From assembly GCA_022800815.1 (NCBI GenBank), contig JAAWRC010000020.1, positions 1-62,750 of the forward strand: a stretch of 62,750 nt of DNA, read 5' to 3'. Origin of the DNA: Lachnospiraceae bacterium (GTDB lineage: Bacteria > Bacillota > Clostridia > Lachnospirales > Lachnospiraceae). A program made the position numbers and the translations under genes. Below, piece after piece: positions 50,026 to 59,122 of the stretch (position 1 is the first letter of the stretch; the number at the start of each line of letters is the position of its first letter). The notes beneath the pieces are model-generated. The model was not told the origin of the DNA. It did not search any database and was given only the letters and a program-made list of their open reading frames with translations.

Positions 50026-50694
50026 TTAGCCGCCAAAGTATTCCAGCGCCCTCTGGTGGTTTTCCTTTCCCCGGACGGTGAGAAGAAATTTATTCGTTTC
50101 TTTTTTTCCCGTGAGCGTTTCCGCCTGGGCATAAGGCATGTAGATTTCCCCGGAGGGCGCATGGAGGGTGGCGGCCACCAGGCAGGGTCTCCACTCTTCC
50201 GCCCCTCCCGCTTCCCCAGTCAGGCAGTACTGCCACCGGATCTCTCCATACCGCTCCAGCAGTTCTCTCTGTTTTTCCCCCGAAGCCGGGTGGCCGTTCC
50301 GATCTGTCATCGCCGCCAGGCTCTCCTCGCCGATAAGGAGTGCCGGGGCAGTTCCGACGGGAACCTCCCCCGACCGGGACACCTGCTTTTCCAGCTGGTC
50401 CAGGTCCACCCCGATCAGGACGGCGTCCATCGTATACCCCTCCGCTTCCAGTCTCACCGGGACCTCGATCACCGGGTCAAGGGAGCAGAATCCCGGAATC
50501 TTCTCAAGCTCCTCCTCGAAGGCTTCCCCCCGCTCCACTCCCTCCAGGGAAACCACAGCCTGAAAAGGAATCCCCTCTGCCAAAAACCGCCAGAGCATCC
50601 GACCCCCAAAGGTGAGGACGTACACGGCCAGGCTTCCCGCAAGGATCAGACATATCGCGCCGCTCCCGGAGCGCTTCCGCTTTTTCCCTCTCAT
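50026..50694 (-). CDS. Membrane-anchored protein of unknown function
   Basis: The chosen start gives 222 residues: a basic N-terminus (MRGKKRKRSGSG), one membrane helix (AICLILAGSLAVYVLTFGG) and an external domain of about 190 residues containing VVSLEGVERGEAFEEELEKIPGF and YTMDAVLIGVDLDQLEKQ. It loosely recalls the external MacB-type domain of ABC systems, which I cannot confirm. The start at 50694 follows GGAGG by 9 bases; an earlier GTG at 50823 has a poor site. It is the last gene of the envelope/ABC operon. Confidence 0.55.
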   Translation of the reverse strand: MRGKKRKRSGSGAICLILAGSLAVYVLTFGGRMLWRFLAEGIPFQAVVSLEGVERGEAFEEELEKIPGFCSLDPVIEVPVRLEAEGYTMDAVLIGVDLDQLEKQVSRSGEVPVGTAPALLIGEESLAAMTDRNGHPASGEKQRELLERYGEIRWQYCLTGEAGGAEEWRPCLVAATLHAPSGEIYMPYAQAETLTGKKETNKFLLTVRGKENHQRALEYFGG

Positions 50695-50832
50695 CCTGCT
50701 CTTCCTCCTTCCTTTTTTCCGACATCCTTTTCCTGGCCTCCCCTGCTCCGACAGCTTTTTCCGGCTGTTTTCCGACGCCCCGATGCCAACGGTTCCTTGA
50801 TACGGCGCCGCGGGATTGTGCACGGCCCGGTA

Positions 50833-52569
50833 CTACCGCTTCCCGGCCTCCATCAGTAGCGCATTCTTTTTCCTGAGACGGAGGAGCAGCAGGAGAATCC
50901 AGAGCACAAGCCCGGCAAAGACCGCAGCAACCCCCGGCACCCACCAGGAATTGGTCTCCTCCGGTTCCTCCACCGCAAAGGACAGAACCTGCGCCTTTTT
51001 GATCTCCGTCCGGAAGGGCACGCTCTCCTCGTAAGTCTTGCCGTCCGCGTCCTCATACCGGAACGTGACCGTCCCCTCCACCGGCCCGTATTTTTCCCCG
51101 TCGCTCCCTCCCGGGTCGATTCCCGCAGTCTCCATGGCCCTCGTCCCCACGTAGACCCGCAGCGTCCCCTCGCCCGCGGCTCCCGCCTCCAGGTTTCCCA
51201 CGAATACCTCTCCGTCGGGGAACAGCCCCTCCGCCGACAGGCCGGCCTGCACGTTGTAGACGGGCGCTCGGCTCACATTGCAGGCTTTGACGGAAAGCTC
51301 CAGGGTATCGGAGGCGTAGAGAATCCCCGGTATCTCCCCCGTCAGACATTCCAGCTCCACCGGCTGCCTGACGAAAAGCGCCATGGTCTCCCGCCCGACG
51401 ATGGCGTTTCCCCTTTTGTCCTCATATTCAAATTCAAAGGCGATGGGAATTTCCCCGCCGGCCGCATCCGCCGCAGCCCTGAGACCCGTCTCCACCTGGA
51501 TGGCCTCCCCGGGAGCGGCCGATGCGAAATAAAAGGAATTTTGCGAGAACCGGAGCCCGGATTCTTCCGCCGACACAGATATTTTTAAATTGTAGAGGGA
51601 TTGTGAGCCGCTGCGATTTCGGAAGGTAACCTTGAGTGTCTCTTCGCTGCCGGCCACAATCTCCTTTCCGGGAAGAACGGCTGTCTCCATCAGGATCTTC
51701 GGCTGCCGGATCAGCTCCTCCCCGCCACCTGACAGGGCACTTCCTCCACCGCCCTCTCCGCCTCCGAAGCCCGCCGCTCCCGTTTCGCCACCCTCGCCGT
51801 TTTCTCCATTCTCGTTCCCCTCTCCCTTCTCCCCGTTCTGTTCTCCGCCCGCCTTATCCCCCGGCGCTTCCCCGGCTCCGTCTCCATCCGGGTCTTTTGT
51901 ATCCGTCTTGTCCCCTCCGCCAGGCGTTCCCGCTTCCGGGATGGAGAGAAGGAGCTGGCGCTTCCACAGAACCCGTTCCATCCCCTCCGTATAGCCGGCA
52001 GCCTGCACCGTCACGGCGCAGGAACCTCCGGCGGCCGTCCCGGAGAGGGGGAGCTCCATACAGTAAAGGTAGGTCTCCTGCTCCGCCTGGCCGGGCATTT
52101 CCGTCCCACCGGAAATCTCGGCCAAGCCAGGAACTTCCGCCCCGCCAAGGGGATCCGTCAGACCAGGAATTTCCGTCCCGTCGGCCGGTCCCACGCATAC
52201 CATCGTCCCGCCTTTCAGGGCATATCGCTTCTTCTCCACCGTTTTCTGATAATTTTTCGGCAGGAAGACGGATGTGGCCCCCTCGGGGAAGATCAGGCTG
52301 ACCGTCAGCCGGTCCCCCGCCAGCTCTCCGCTTGCGGTAAAGGGAACAACCAGGTACAGGACGCCGTCCCTCACCACCGGTTGATATCCCTCGGAGAAGC
52401 TCTGCTCCATCCCTTCATATTTATGGCGGCTGTCGATGTCGAGATGGACCCTCCCCTTCTCCGGCACCGTCTCTTTGGCCGCACTGGTTCGAAGCAAGCC
52501 CCCCGTCCAGATTATCACAAAAAATGCCGCCAGGACCCATCCCGCCCGGCGCCGGTCCCTTTGCTTCAT
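50833..52569 (-). CDS. Exported, C-terminally anchored protein with CARDB/NEW3-like repeats
   Basis: The 578-residue protein has a signal peptide (GWVLAAFFVIIWTGGLL), beta-rich regions, a Gly/Glu/Asn-rich low-complexity stretch (about residues 215-285), two immunoglobulin-like modules (MLVKVTFRNRSGSQSLYNLKIS-like text near 320 and LELSVKACNVSRAPVYNVQAG near 425) and a C-terminal membrane helix with a basic tail (SWWVPGVAAVFAGLVLWILLLLL). This is the build of a surface-exposed adaptor. It lies between an ABC ATPase and another anchored protein, so it may be an external part of the exporter. Confidence 0.6.
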   Translation of the reverse strand: MKQRDRRRAGWVLAAFFVIIWTGGLLRTSAAKETVPEKGRVHLDIDSRHKYEGMEQSFSEGYQPVVRDGVLYLVVPFTASGELAGDRLTVSLIFPEGATSVFLPKNYQKTVEKKRYALKGGTMVCVGPADGTEIPGLTDPLGGAEVPGLAEISGGTEMPGQAEQETYLYCMELPLSGTAAGGSCAVTVQAAGYTEGMERVLWKRQLLLSIPEAGTPGGGDKTDTKDPDGDGAGEAPGDKAGGEQNGEKGEGNENGENGEGGETGAAGFGGGEGGGGSALSGGGEELIRQPKILMETAVLPGKEIVAGSEETLKVTFRNRSGSQSLYNLKISVSAEESGLRFSQNSFYFASAAPGEAIQVETGLRAAADAAGGEIPIAFEFEYEDKRGNAIVGRETMALFVRQPVELECLTGEIPGILYASDTLELSVKACNVSRAPVYNVQAGLSAEGLFPDGEVFVGNLEAGAAGEGTLRVYVGTRAMETAGIDPGGSDGEKYGPVEGTVTFRYEDADGKTYEESVPFRTEIKKAQVLSFAVEEPEETNSWWVPGVAAVFAGLVLWILLLLLRLRKKNALLMEAGKR

Positions 52570-52597
52570 GTTTCATTCCTCCAATCCCCGCAACTGT

Positions 52598-53263
52598 TCA
52601 CACAGTCGCCGATTCTCCATGTTTTTCGGGATGCGTCAGCACCCCGCCGTCCATCTCGTACACCTCGTCGCATAAAACGCGGATGTCCTCCTCGTTGTGG
52701 CTGGCCAGCAGGATCGTCTTCCCCTCTCTCTTCAATTCCAGAAGGAGTCTCCTGATCTGGGCCACCCCATGTTTATCCAGCCCGTTGAAGGGTTCATCCA
52801 GCACCAGGAGCTTCGGGTCTTCCATGATGGCCTGGGCGATCCCCAGCCGCTGACGCATGCCCAGGGAATATTTCTCCACAGCTTTCTTCATGTCCGGGTC
52901 AAGGCCAACCTTCTCCATGGCCGTGCGGACCCCGGCTCCGCCGATCTTTTTCCTGAGGGCCGCCAGGATCTCCAGATTTTTCCTCCCGGTCAGATTGGTC
53001 AAAAAACCAGGCGACTCGATGATCACCCCCAGCTCCTCCGGGAAGTCCGCATCCCTTCCGATCCGCTTCCCGAACACCCGGACCGTTCCCGTGGTCGGCG
53101 TGAGAAAGCCGCAGATACATTTCATGAGAACCGTCTTCCCGGAGCCGTTGTTGCCCACGATCCCGTAGACCCGCCCCGCCTCCAGGGTAAGATTTACTTC
53201 CTTCAGAACCAGGTCCTCCCCGAAGCGCCTGGTCACGCCCGTAAGTTCCACACACGTCTCCAA
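52598..53263 (-). CDS. ABC transporter ATP-binding protein
   Basis: The 221-residue ATPase has Walker A GIVGNNGSGKTVLMKCICG, signature YSLGMRQRLGIAQAI, Walker B LLVLDEPFNGLDKHG and a switch region LLASHNEEDI. It lies in the operon with two membrane proteins (53598-55227) that probably form its channel. The intervening 334 bases hold only a folded element, with no gene. Confidence 0.9.
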   Translation of the reverse strand: METCVELTGVTRRFGEDLVLKEVNLTLEAGRVYGIVGNNGSGKTVLMKCICGFLTPTTGTVRVFGKRIGRDADFPEELGVIIESPGFLTNLTGRKNLEILAALRKKIGGAGVRTAMEKVGLDPDMKKAVEKYSLGMRQRLGIAQAIMEDPKLLVLDEPFNGLDKHGVAQIRRLLLELKREGKTILLASHNEEDIRVLCDEVYEMDGGVLTHPEKHGESATV

Positions 53264-53391
53264 AGTCTATCCTCCCTTCCATTCTCCTTCACCGAGGCTC
53301 TCGGTGGATTCCGGCGGCAAAAGCCTGCGCCCCTTGATGTCTCCGCCGGCCGGCGCCATCGTTTTGCCGCCTGTTCCGGACCGGGAACCTT

Positions 53392-53531
53392 GAATTTCTA
53401 AATGTTCTGATCCATCCTTTCGCAAGCAGCCTCGCAACCGGCTTATGATCCGCCGTCCATGGCGGCATAAGCCTTTTCCGGACGTCCTGTCCGGAAATTG
53501 CTGATCTTTCCCACAGAACATTAAGAAATTC
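53392..53531. other. Folded intergenic element in the envelope operon
   Basis: GAATTTCTAAATGTTCTG (53392-53409) pairs with CAGAACATTAAGAAATTC (53514-53531). The enclosed region holds two hairpins, GGCTTATG-TCCGCC / GGCGG-CATAAGCC (about 53440-53473) and TTCCGGAC / GTCCGGAA (53476-53495). The rest of the 53264-53597 gap shows no gene. It could be an intra-operon processing or attenuation site. Confidence 0.55.
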
Positions 53532-53597
53532 TAAGGTCCCCGGCCAGTCAGGGACATCAAAACATGGCGCCGACCGCCGGGGACTGCCGAGGGCATC

Positions 53598-54326
53598 TCA
53601 CACCTCCTCCACCCTCCCAAAAAGGATTCCCCCGTGAAGACTCACGGTCACGGCCAGAAAGAGGAGGAGGAAGAGCCACAGTCCCTCCTTCCCCGGTCCC
53701 CAGTCGGCGGTTCCCGCAACCCACTGGGGCGGGTACAGCCAGAGGGCCTCCGGAAAATACCGTTCCTGCAGAATCAGGCAGAAATAATAGCCCGCAAAGG
53801 GGAGACCGAAAGCCAGGTAGGCCGAGCGGAACAAAACCGCCGCAATTCCCCCCAGGGAAGCCAGGACCGCCCCCAGGATCCCTAAGCGAAGCAGGACGGC
53901 CACAGGTTCCCACACCATGGCAAAGGGGATCGCCCCCTTTTGCTCCAGGGGAAAGAACAGGAGAAAGTAGAGGAACAGGGTCAAAAGCCCGGCCGTCGCC
54001 CAGGGCAGGAAGCCCCCCAGGGCCACCGCGAGGATCTTGTTCTCCGTGTAGCTCCTTCTGTCCTGCCTGGGAAGGCAGGCCTTCAAAAATCCCCCCTTGG
54101 ACTCCGCCAGAAAGGAATCGCTCCAGGGCAGGACCGATACCAGGGGCAGAAGAAAGATGACGGCCCGGCAGCAAAAAGACCCTTTCGCCAGCGTGAGGAA
54201 ATTCCCGGCGGCCAGGCTCCCCTCCCCGGACGGCCAGGCCGTGCCGGAGAGGATGGCCGAGAGGCCGAGAAAAAACGAAGCCAGAAATCCCCGTCCGGCA
54301 GTCATCCGTTTCAGTTCACAGCCCAT
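53598..54326 (-). CDS. Membrane protein, probable ABC-2-type permease subunit
   Basis: The 242-residue protein has about six hydrophobic segments and no conserved motif I can name. Its place between an ABC-2-like permease and an ABC ATPase makes it a probable second channel subunit. The start at 54326 (MGCELKRMTAG) has AGGAGG 9 bases upstream and leaves a 13-base gap to the preceding gene; a longer frame from 54365 would overlap it. Confidence 0.6.
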   Translation of the reverse strand: MGCELKRMTAGRGFLASFFLGLSAILSGTAWPSGEGSLAAGNFLTLAKGSFCCRAVIFLLPLVSVLPWSDSFLAESKGGFLKACLPRQDRRSYTENKILAVALGGFLPWATAGLLTLFLYFLLFFPLEQKGAIPFAMVWEPVAVLLRLGILGAVLASLGGIAAVLFRSAYLAFGLPFAGYYFCLILQERYFPEALWLYPPQWVAGTADWGPGKEGLWLFLLLFLAVTVSLHGGILFGRVEEV

Positions 54327-54339
54327 CCTCCCATTCCTC

Positions 54340-55227
54340 CTAACTCTTTTCTCCAAGAAAGACAAAGCTGTAACGCCTCACCGCCCGCAGGGAAATCCCT
54401 GCAAGCAGGAGGATGAGCCCCGCAAACACAAGCCGGGACGCAGAAAGGGAGGGCAGGCGGTCATAGCCAAAGCTGTGCTTTCCGTAGGTGGCGTGGCTCA
54501 AGGGGCTCAGCCACCCGATCAACAGGTTCGCCCGGTATCCCTCGTATTCCCGCCACCCGAAGAGAGCTACGATCACGTCCCGGTTGAGCAAAAGCCCGTA
54601 CAGGCTGAACAAAAGCCCAAAGATCATGCCCCGGTTCTTTCCGCAGCGCAAGTTTCCCGCCAGAATGAGAAAGCTCAGGGTGAGGGCATAGAGAAACAAC
54701 AGTCCAAAAACCTGCGCCATGCAGCCATAGGGCGTGATGCTCTCCATGACCCCCACGGTGGAGGGCACCCCCAGCTCCGACCCCAGCTTCGAGTAGGCCA
54801 GCATGGCCGCCGTCTCGCTCCACACATCGCCCAGATAGCTGTATTTCCCACAGAGAAGGACCGTGGCCACGAAGAGGAAGCCGGTGTAGAGGAACACCAC
54901 CCCGGCCACGTAGAGCATCTGTCCCGCAAGCCATCTCCCCTTCGTGGTCCGATACAGGTAATAGGGCGTCATAGCGCTTGCCATGGGAAGGTCCGAGAAC
55001 AGCAAAAGCAGAAGGATGGAGCTAAGCAGGACGGAATAAGCGTCCCCGAAGGTCCAGAGGAAAGGCTCCGCAAGCTGCACGGGAGTCCCGTAAGCCTCGA
55101 TGACCTTCATGACCCTGCCGCTCAGCAGAAAACAGAGCACCAGGCCCAGAAGCAGGGTGAGGATCACCTTGGGATTCTTCAAAAATCCCCGGAAATTGAA
55201 CCGGGCCACGGCAAACACCTGTCCCAT
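54340..55227 (-). CDS. ABC-2-type permease
   Basis: The 295-residue protein has an N-terminal amphipathic segment (FAVARFNFRGFLKNPKVIL) and about six membrane helices, with the AMTPYYLYRTTKGRWLAGQML coupling-type region. It resembles permeases of Lachnospiraceae exporters. It starts 3 bases after the lipoprotein gene and is followed by a second membrane protein and an ATPase gene. Confidence 0.65.
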   Translation of the reverse strand: MGQVFAVARFNFRGFLKNPKVILTLLLGLVLCFLLSGRVMKVIEAYGTPVQLAEPFLWTFGDAYSVLLSSILLLLLFSDLPMASAMTPYYLYRTTKGRWLAGQMLYVAGVVFLYTGFLFVATVLLCGKYSYLGDVWSETAAMLAYSKLGSELGVPSTVGVMESITPYGCMAQVFGLLFLYALTLSFLILAGNLRCGKNRGMIFGLLFSLYGLLLNRDVIVALFGWREYEGYRANLLIGWLSPLSHATYGKHSFGYDRLPSLSASRLVFAGLILLLAGISLRAVRRYSFVFLGEKS

Positions 55228-55230
55228 GGG

Positions 55231-56742
55231 TTAATACCCCAGACCCCGGTTGATCACGCTCCCGTCCGCCGCATTGATGGTCAGAAAGCTCTGGTTGGGC
55301 GTCTTGGCGTTGTCCCTGCCCGGTACCTCGAAGCTCCCGAAGAAATCCCAGGCCGGGACCAGGACCCCCTGTCTGCTGTCGGTGGAAGGCTCGTAGATCC
55401 TGGTGTAGCCGAAGGCGATCCGGTCAATCCGGTAGGTTCTGGAATCCTCATAATTCAGCACGTCCGCATTCTGGATCTGCATCATCTTTTCGTAGATCGC
55501 CGTGACCTCCGAGAAGGGTAAAAGCTTCACATTCTCCGTCCGGACCTCCCCGATGTCGTACAGGTTGGTGAGATCCATCCGGTCGACTCCCTCCTTGGTC
55601 ACGTAGAAATCCAGCCGCTCATAACTCCAGGTCTCCGTGGTCCCCTCGATGTCCTCGTAGGCGCCGCCCTCATCGACGGTGTGGGTGATGGGAATCCCGG
55701 AAAGACGTCTGGCGTAATGGAGCAGATACCCCGCCTGGTTCTCCTCGTTCTCCCAAAAGTCCCCGCCTCCCTTTTCCTCCCAGGCCTGGCTCCTGAGGGC
55801 GTAATCCCAGGAGACCACGTCCATGTCCGAGATTCCCAGGGCCGACACCTTCTCGTCCGCCATTTCTTTGGCCTCCTCCAGGGAAATCTCTGCCTTCGTC
55901 TTGATTTCTTCCTCGTCCGGATAGGATAATTCTCCCCCTTCCATGTCCTGGTAAGCCCACCATTCCGGCTGCTCCAGGCCCGCATGGGCCGTATTCCCCA
56001 GCCGCTTCACCTGCAACCGCATGGGTGCGGGCCCGTAGGAGAAGATGTCATACTGGTAGAGCTTTCCGTCCCCGGTGTCCACGATCCCGGAAAAGGAATC
56101 CTCCATAACCTCCGTCTCCCCCATGCCGATCCCCACTTCCAGCCCGTACTGGGGGCGCACCTTCTTCCTCTCGGCCTCCTCCGGCGCATTTTCATAATCC
56201 TTCTTCGCCTGCTCGATCACACCGTAGATATCGTAGATATAATTTCCGTTCTCATCGGTTCCTTCCCGGTAAGGGTCCAGGTTCCCGGCCGCCACGTATC
56301 CCTCCATCTCCTCGATCCAGGCCCGGTAATCCTCCTTCGTCTTCTCCGTGTAGCTGTAATAATCATAAATGTCCGCCTCGCCGAAGAGCGCCTCCGTGAT
56401 GCGGTCGATCTCCTCCTGGCCGAAGGGATGCTGACTCACCGCAATGGTATCGACCTCTTCCGCCTCCGGAATCTCCACCTGGGCATCCGTGATGACCGTG
56501 AGCTTCCCCGTGGGATCTTTTGTCTCGCTCTCGTAATGCTCCGGCGCAGCCAGGATCTCCCGCAGGGTCTGCCCGCCGCCCGCCGACTCCGCCTCCTCGT
56601 AGCCGCCCCCGGCCGCCTCGCCTTTGAGTTTCACCACCGAGTCCTCCGGCGTCTTGGCACAGCCCCCAAGGAGACTCGCACAGAGCAGCACGCCGCAGGC
56701 TCCCGCCGCCCATCTCCTGCATCTCGTATGTTTTCGACTCAT
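55231..56742 (-). CDS. Large secreted lipoprotein (DUF6034-like)
   Basis: The 503-residue protein has a signal peptide ending in the lipobox LLGGCAKTP. The mature part is acidic and soluble, with QHPFGQEEIDRITEALFGEADIYDYYSYTEKTKEDY and a C-terminal FFGSFEVPG, SFLTINAADGSVINRG. It resembles lipoproteins annotated DUF6034 in Lachnospiraceae; I give the family name from memory. It is the first gene of the operon with the ABC components and directly follows the two-component genes. The upstream DNA carries a direct repeat shared with the regulator's own promoter. Confidence 0.65.
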   Translation of the reverse strand: MSRKHTRCRRWAAGACGVLLCASLLGGCAKTPEDSVVKLKGEAAGGGYEEAESAGGGQTLREILAAPEHYESETKDPTGKLTVITDAQVEIPEAEEVDTIAVSQHPFGQEEIDRITEALFGEADIYDYYSYTEKTKEDYRAWIEEMEGYVAAGNLDPYREGTDENGNYIYDIYGVIEQAKKDYENAPEEAERKKVRPQYGLEVGIGMGETEVMEDSFSGIVDTGDGKLYQYDIFSYGPAPMRLQVKRLGNTAHAGLEQPEWWAYQDMEGGELSYPDEEEIKTKAEISLEEAKEMADEKVSALGISDMDVVSWDYALRSQAWEEKGGGDFWENEENQAGYLLHYARRLSGIPITHTVDEGGAYEDIEGTTETWSYERLDFYVTKEGVDRMDLTNLYDIGEVRTENVKLLPFSEVTAIYEKMMQIQNADVLNYEDSRTYRIDRIAFGYTRIYEPSTDSRQGVLVPAWDFFGSFEVPGRDNAKTPNQSFLTINAADGSVINRGLGY

Positions 56743-56859
56743 AAAACTTCCTCCTCACTGCGGACAGGTGCCCGATCACTCCTGCTTCCCGGTTCCCCGT
56801 CCGCCGTTTTTTTCTGTCCCCAGCATACCGCAGGAGCTTTTGCCGAATCCGCCCCGAGT

Positions 56860-56876
56860 TGTAACCAAATTGTAGA
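56860..56876. promoter_or_regulatory. Response-regulator-type direct repeat upstream of the lipoprotein operon
   Basis: TGTAACCAAATTGTAGA contains two TGTAAC/TGTAGA half-sites 11 bp apart. The same arrangement occurs at 59106-59122 in front of the response regulator gene. One-turn direct repeats are the usual binding mode of OmpR/PhoB regulators. Confidence 0.5.
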
Positions 56877-56914
56877 TACCAGGGTCAAAAGGTCGGGAAT
56901 CCGTGGTATCGGTA

Positions 56915-58342
56915 TCATTCCCCCCACAGCATGGACACCTTCGTCCCCTCCCCCTCCCTGCTCTCGATGAGAAGCCTGGCGCCGTGAATCCCCGCAATCT
57001 GGCTGCAGAGGGCCAGGCCCAGGCCGCTCCCGCCCGCACTCCGCCCCCTGGCCTTGTCCACCATGTAGAAGGCCTCCGTCACCCGGCCGATCTCCCCCTC
57101 CGGGATCCCCCGGCCGAAATCCTCCACGTAGATCCCCCGTCTGTCCGCCGAGACCAGAATCCGCCCACCCTCCGTGGAAGCTTTGCAGGCGTTGTCCACC
57201 AGGTTGAGGAGCAGACTCTCCATCAGGTCCTCGTCCATGACATGGGAAAGCCTTTCCTCCGGCTCTTTCCTTTCCAGATCCACTTCCAGAGAAAGGTTCC
57301 TTTCCCGCAGTCGGAAGGCCGCAGAAGCCTCCAGCCGTCCGAACAGGCGGTCAATCTCCACTTCCTTCATGACCGCCCCCTCTCCTCCGTTCTCATAGAG
57401 GCCGGTCAGCTCCAGCATCTTTTCCGACAGCCTGGCAAGCCGCCTGGCCTCGTTCAAAATATAGGTGAGGGACTGTTCCCTCTGTTCCTCCCGAAGCCGC
57501 ACCGTGAGAAGCAGGTCCGCATTTCCGATCATGGCCGTGAGGGGGGTCTTCATCTCATGGGCCAGGCTCCCCAAAAGCTGCTTCTGCTTTTCATTGACCG
57601 TCCGCAGCGCCTCCACGTGCCGCTCCACCTCCCCGGCCATCCGGTTGAAGCTCTCCGTCACATCGCCAATCTCGTCCCTCCCCCGGACCTCGACCCGGCT
57701 TCCATATTCCCCGGCCGCAATCTCCGCTGCCCCGGATTTTAATTCTTCCAGAGGCTCAAGCATCCGGTAAATGCGCCGGTAAAGCAGGAACCCGACCAGG
57801 ACAAGCAGCACGGCGGCGGCGCCCGTCCCGTAAAAGACAAGCTTCCCCGCCCGCCTGTAGATGTCCGTCACATCCTGGACCACCGCAAAGCGGTAGCCCT
57901 CCGCCCCGAAGCCGGCATCCGCCCGGTAAAACAAGAGCAGCCTTCTCCCTCCCACCCGAAAGGGGCCTGTGGTGAACACCTCCACCTCCGATATCCGCTC
58001 CTCCCTGCGCAGCTTCTCCAAACGCTCCAGGTCAAGGTCGTAGGGAGTCAGGTTGCGGACCTCCTCCCTGTCCTTCCACAGCACTCCCATGCTGCCGAAC
58101 TGCTCTCTGAAGCCATTCAAAATAACAATGTCCCGGATATTTTCCTCCAGGACACCGATCTTTTCCTCCGCATATTTCTCCCGCAGCAATCTGGCATTCT
58201 CCTCCGCATGGACGGTTCCGTAACGCCTGGCCTCGGAGAGCCCCTGCCGCTTTACCTCCCAAACCGAGAAGGCCAAAAGCCCCGCCGCCAGCAGGAGCAT
58301 CCCCAAAGCCACCTGCAGATATAATTTCCGAAACAGCTTCAT
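56915..58342 (-). CDS. Sensor histidine kinase
   Basis: The 475-residue kinase has two membrane helices (about residues 8-28 and 170-195) around an external sensor, then HAMP (EIAAGEYGSRVEVRGRDEIGDVTESFNRMAGEV), a HisKA domain with the phospho-accepting His in LGSLAHEMKTPLTAMIGNADLL, and an HATPase domain (LLLNLVDNACKAS, VEDFGRGIPEGE, GGSGLGLALCSQIA). It overlaps the response regulator gene by 4 bases. Its target is probably the adjacent lipoprotein/ABC operon. Confidence 0.92.
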   Translation of the reverse strand: MKLFRKLYLQVALGMLLLAAGLLAFSVWEVKRQGLSEARRYGTVHAEENARLLREKYAEEKIGVLEENIRDIVILNGFREQFGSMGVLWKDREEVRNLTPYDLDLERLEKLRREERISEVEVFTTGPFRVGGRRLLLFYRADAGFGAEGYRFAVVQDVTDIYRRAGKLVFYGTGAAAVLLVLVGFLLYRRIYRMLEPLEELKSGAAEIAAGEYGSRVEVRGRDEIGDVTESFNRMAGEVERHVEALRTVNEKQKQLLGSLAHEMKTPLTAMIGNADLLLTVRLREEQREQSLTYILNEARRLARLSEKMLELTGLYENGGEGAVMKEVEIDRLFGRLEASAAFRLRERNLSLEVDLERKEPEERLSHVMDEDLMESLLLNLVDNACKASTEGGRILVSADRRGIYVEDFGRGIPEGEIGRVTEAFYMVDKARGRSAGGSGLGLALCSQIAGIHGARLLIESREGEGTKVSMLWGE

Positions 58343-59004
58343 TCCTCCACCTCCAGCCGGTATCCGATGCGGGGAACGGTCTTTATGACCTCCGAAAACC
58401 CCAGTTTCTTCCGAATCCGCCCCACATGGGCGTCCACGGTCCTGGTCTCCCCCTCAAACTCCACGCCCCATAATGCCGCCAGAAGCTGGGCCCTGGAAAC
58501 CGCCTTGTTCTTATTTCGAAGAAGCATCAGCAGACAGTCAAACTCCATGGGCTTTAAATACACAGCCTCCCCGCCCTTGGTCACCGTGCGCCCCGCTGGG
58601 TCGATGACCACGTTCCCGATGACCGTCACCGCATCCTGGGGCGCATGGCGCTCCAGCACTTTGTTGACCCGCACCAGAAGCTCCACCATCTCGAAGGGCT
58701 TCACCATGTAATCCTCCGCCCCGCCGGTGAGCCCACGGATCTTGTCCGGAAGCTCCCCCCTGGCCGTCAAGAAAATCACCGGCACCCCGTAGCCCACAAG
58801 CTCCGGCAGCAGGGCGAAGCCGTTCTTCCCCGGCAGCATCACGTCCACCACGGCGCATCCGTAGTCGTGCCGCTTCTTAAGGGCCGCCGAAGCCTCCGCC
58901 CCGTCAAAAAACGGATCCACCTCGTGGCCCGCCGCCTCAAGGCTCAGGCGGATCACGTCGTTGATGGCCACCTCGTCCTCGATTACCAGAATCCTCGCAC
59001 CCAT
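58339..59004 (-). CDS. OmpR/PhoB-family response regulator
   Basis: The 221-residue protein has a receiver domain (VIEDEVAINDVIRLSLEAAG, phosphoacceptor Asp in AVVDVMLPGKNG, Lys in YMVKPFEMVEL) and a winged helix (LKPMEFDCLLMLLRNKNKAVSRAQLLAAL, RTVDAHVGRIRKKLGFSEVIKTVPRIGYRLEV). Its upstream region has a TATAAT (59080-59085, minus strand) and a TGTAAC direct repeat in place of a good -35, so autoregulation is likely. Confidence 0.93.
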   Translation of the reverse strand: MGARILVIEDEVAINDVIRLSLEAAGHEVDPFFDGAEASAALKKRHDYGCAVVDVMLPGKNGFALLPELVGYGVPVIFLTARGELPDKIRGLTGGAEDYMVKPFEMVELLVRVNKVLERHAPQDAVTVIGNVVIDPAGRTVTKGGEAVYLKPMEFDCLLMLLRNKNKAVSRAQLLAALWGVEFEGETRTVDAHVGRIRKKLGFSEVIKTVPRIGYRLEVEE

Positions 59005-59037
59005 CCCCCGACACTCCTTTGACGCTTTGCTTTTATA

Positions 59038-59051
59038 CAGGCGATTGCCTG
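59038..59051. repeat. Family-1 repeat remnant, copy H
   Basis: CAGGCGATTGCCTG looks like the two ends of a family-1 element joined without its middle. It lies in the leader of the response regulator gene. Confidence 0.4.
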
Positions 59052-59105
59052 TTTCCTTTTATAAACAGAATATAGGTTCATTATACCATGGAAAACGGTC
59101 CCCGG

Positions 59106-59122
59106 TGTAACCGATTTGTAAC
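59106..59122. promoter_or_regulatory. Response-regulator-type direct repeat upstream of the two-component operon
   Basis: TGTAACCGATTTGTAAC has two identical TGTAAC half-sites with an 11-bp period. It lies 20 bases upstream of the minus-strand -10 TATAAT at 59080-59085, a position suited to activation. Confidence 0.55.
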
